Shown piece after piece: positions 63,960 through 64,000 of a DNA stretch of 64,000 nucleotides; position 1 is the first letter of the stretch; each line of letters opens with the position of its first letter. The notes under the pieces are model-generated. The model saw only the letters and a program-made list of their open reading frames with translations, did not search any database and was not told the DNA's origin. This stretch comes from Istiophorus platypterus. Its lineage: Eukaryota; Chordata; Actinopteri; Istiophoriformes; Istiophoridae. The stretch spans positions 9,064,501 to 9,128,500 of the forward strand of contig CM029124.1 in the NCBI GenBank assembly GCA_016859345.1. The letters are read 5' to 3'. The translations under genes and the position numbers were made by a program.

Positions 63960-64000
63960 GCTGTCAGAAATGCTGAAAATGACCATTTCTTGTTTTGCAG
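63960..64000 (+). other. Splice acceptor at the window edge
   Basis: The window ends in TGACCATTTCTTGTTTTGCAG, a pyrimidine-rich tract with CAG as the final three bases, and a plausible branch-point sequence, TGCTGAAAATGAC, just upstream. An exon could start at 64001. To continue exons B or C in frame it would have to supply one base to finish the AG- codon. Confidence 0.45.

Larger units (their letters stand above)
59149..63998 (+). other. Putative intron from exon C to the window end
   Basis: This stretch is dominated by old dispersed repeats between 59.5 and 62.3 kb. From 62.3 to 64.0 kb I see only AT-rich unique sequence and a T-rich run (63122-63146). Confidence 0.5.

Overview
The window reads as nuclear DNA of a ray-finned fish, probably a percomorph teleost. 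It is AT-leaning, has a long (TG)n and other simple repeats, and carries several dispersed repeats I recognise from teleost genomes. These include hAT-like elements beginning CAGTGGTGG or TAGGG(C/T)TG, a MITE-like element with very long inverted arms, a tRNA-headed repeat, and decayed LINE pieces with the motif GTPQGCVLSP. There is no bacterial, organellar or viral gene layout. Almost every long open frame is a chance or low-complexity frame.

The most economical reading is that the window is the 5' part of one large plus-strand gene with very long introns. A CpG-dense block at about 555-1260 holds a promoter-like region and a probable untranslated first exon ending at 852. Two short exons with strong splice signals and protein-like coding sequence lie far downstream, at 23528-23606 (exon B) and 59058-59148 (exon C). 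The last bases of the window (63999-64000) are a good splice acceptor, so another exon may begin just outside. I do not recognise the gene.

B and C each carry an ATG, and both end with two bases of a codon (AG). If the first exon is spliced to either, an in-frame TGA sits just upstream of that ATG. If B is spliced to C, the B frame stops almost at once. This suggests alternative start exons that swap the protein's N-terminus.

Layout: 1-560, upstream flank with a long (TG)n; 555-1260, CpG island, promoter and exon A; 0.85-23.5 kb, intron with a MITE (2527-3105), a hAT-like fragment (8234-8420) and a CpG-bearing possible enhancer (about 16.8-17.3 kb); 23.5 kb, exon B; 23.6-59.0 kb, a 35-kb intron with a perfect 12-bp inverted repeat (29460-29492), a microRNA-precursor-like hairpin (32851-32947), hAT-like elements (36181-36495, about 37680-38005), possible conserved elements, a LINE fragment and a dispersed repeat at 55.2 kb; 59.06 kb, exon C; 59.5-62.3 kb, a cluster of old mobile elements; 64000, splice acceptor. 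All exon, enhancer and microRNA calls rest on sequence reading alone, without alignment or expression data.
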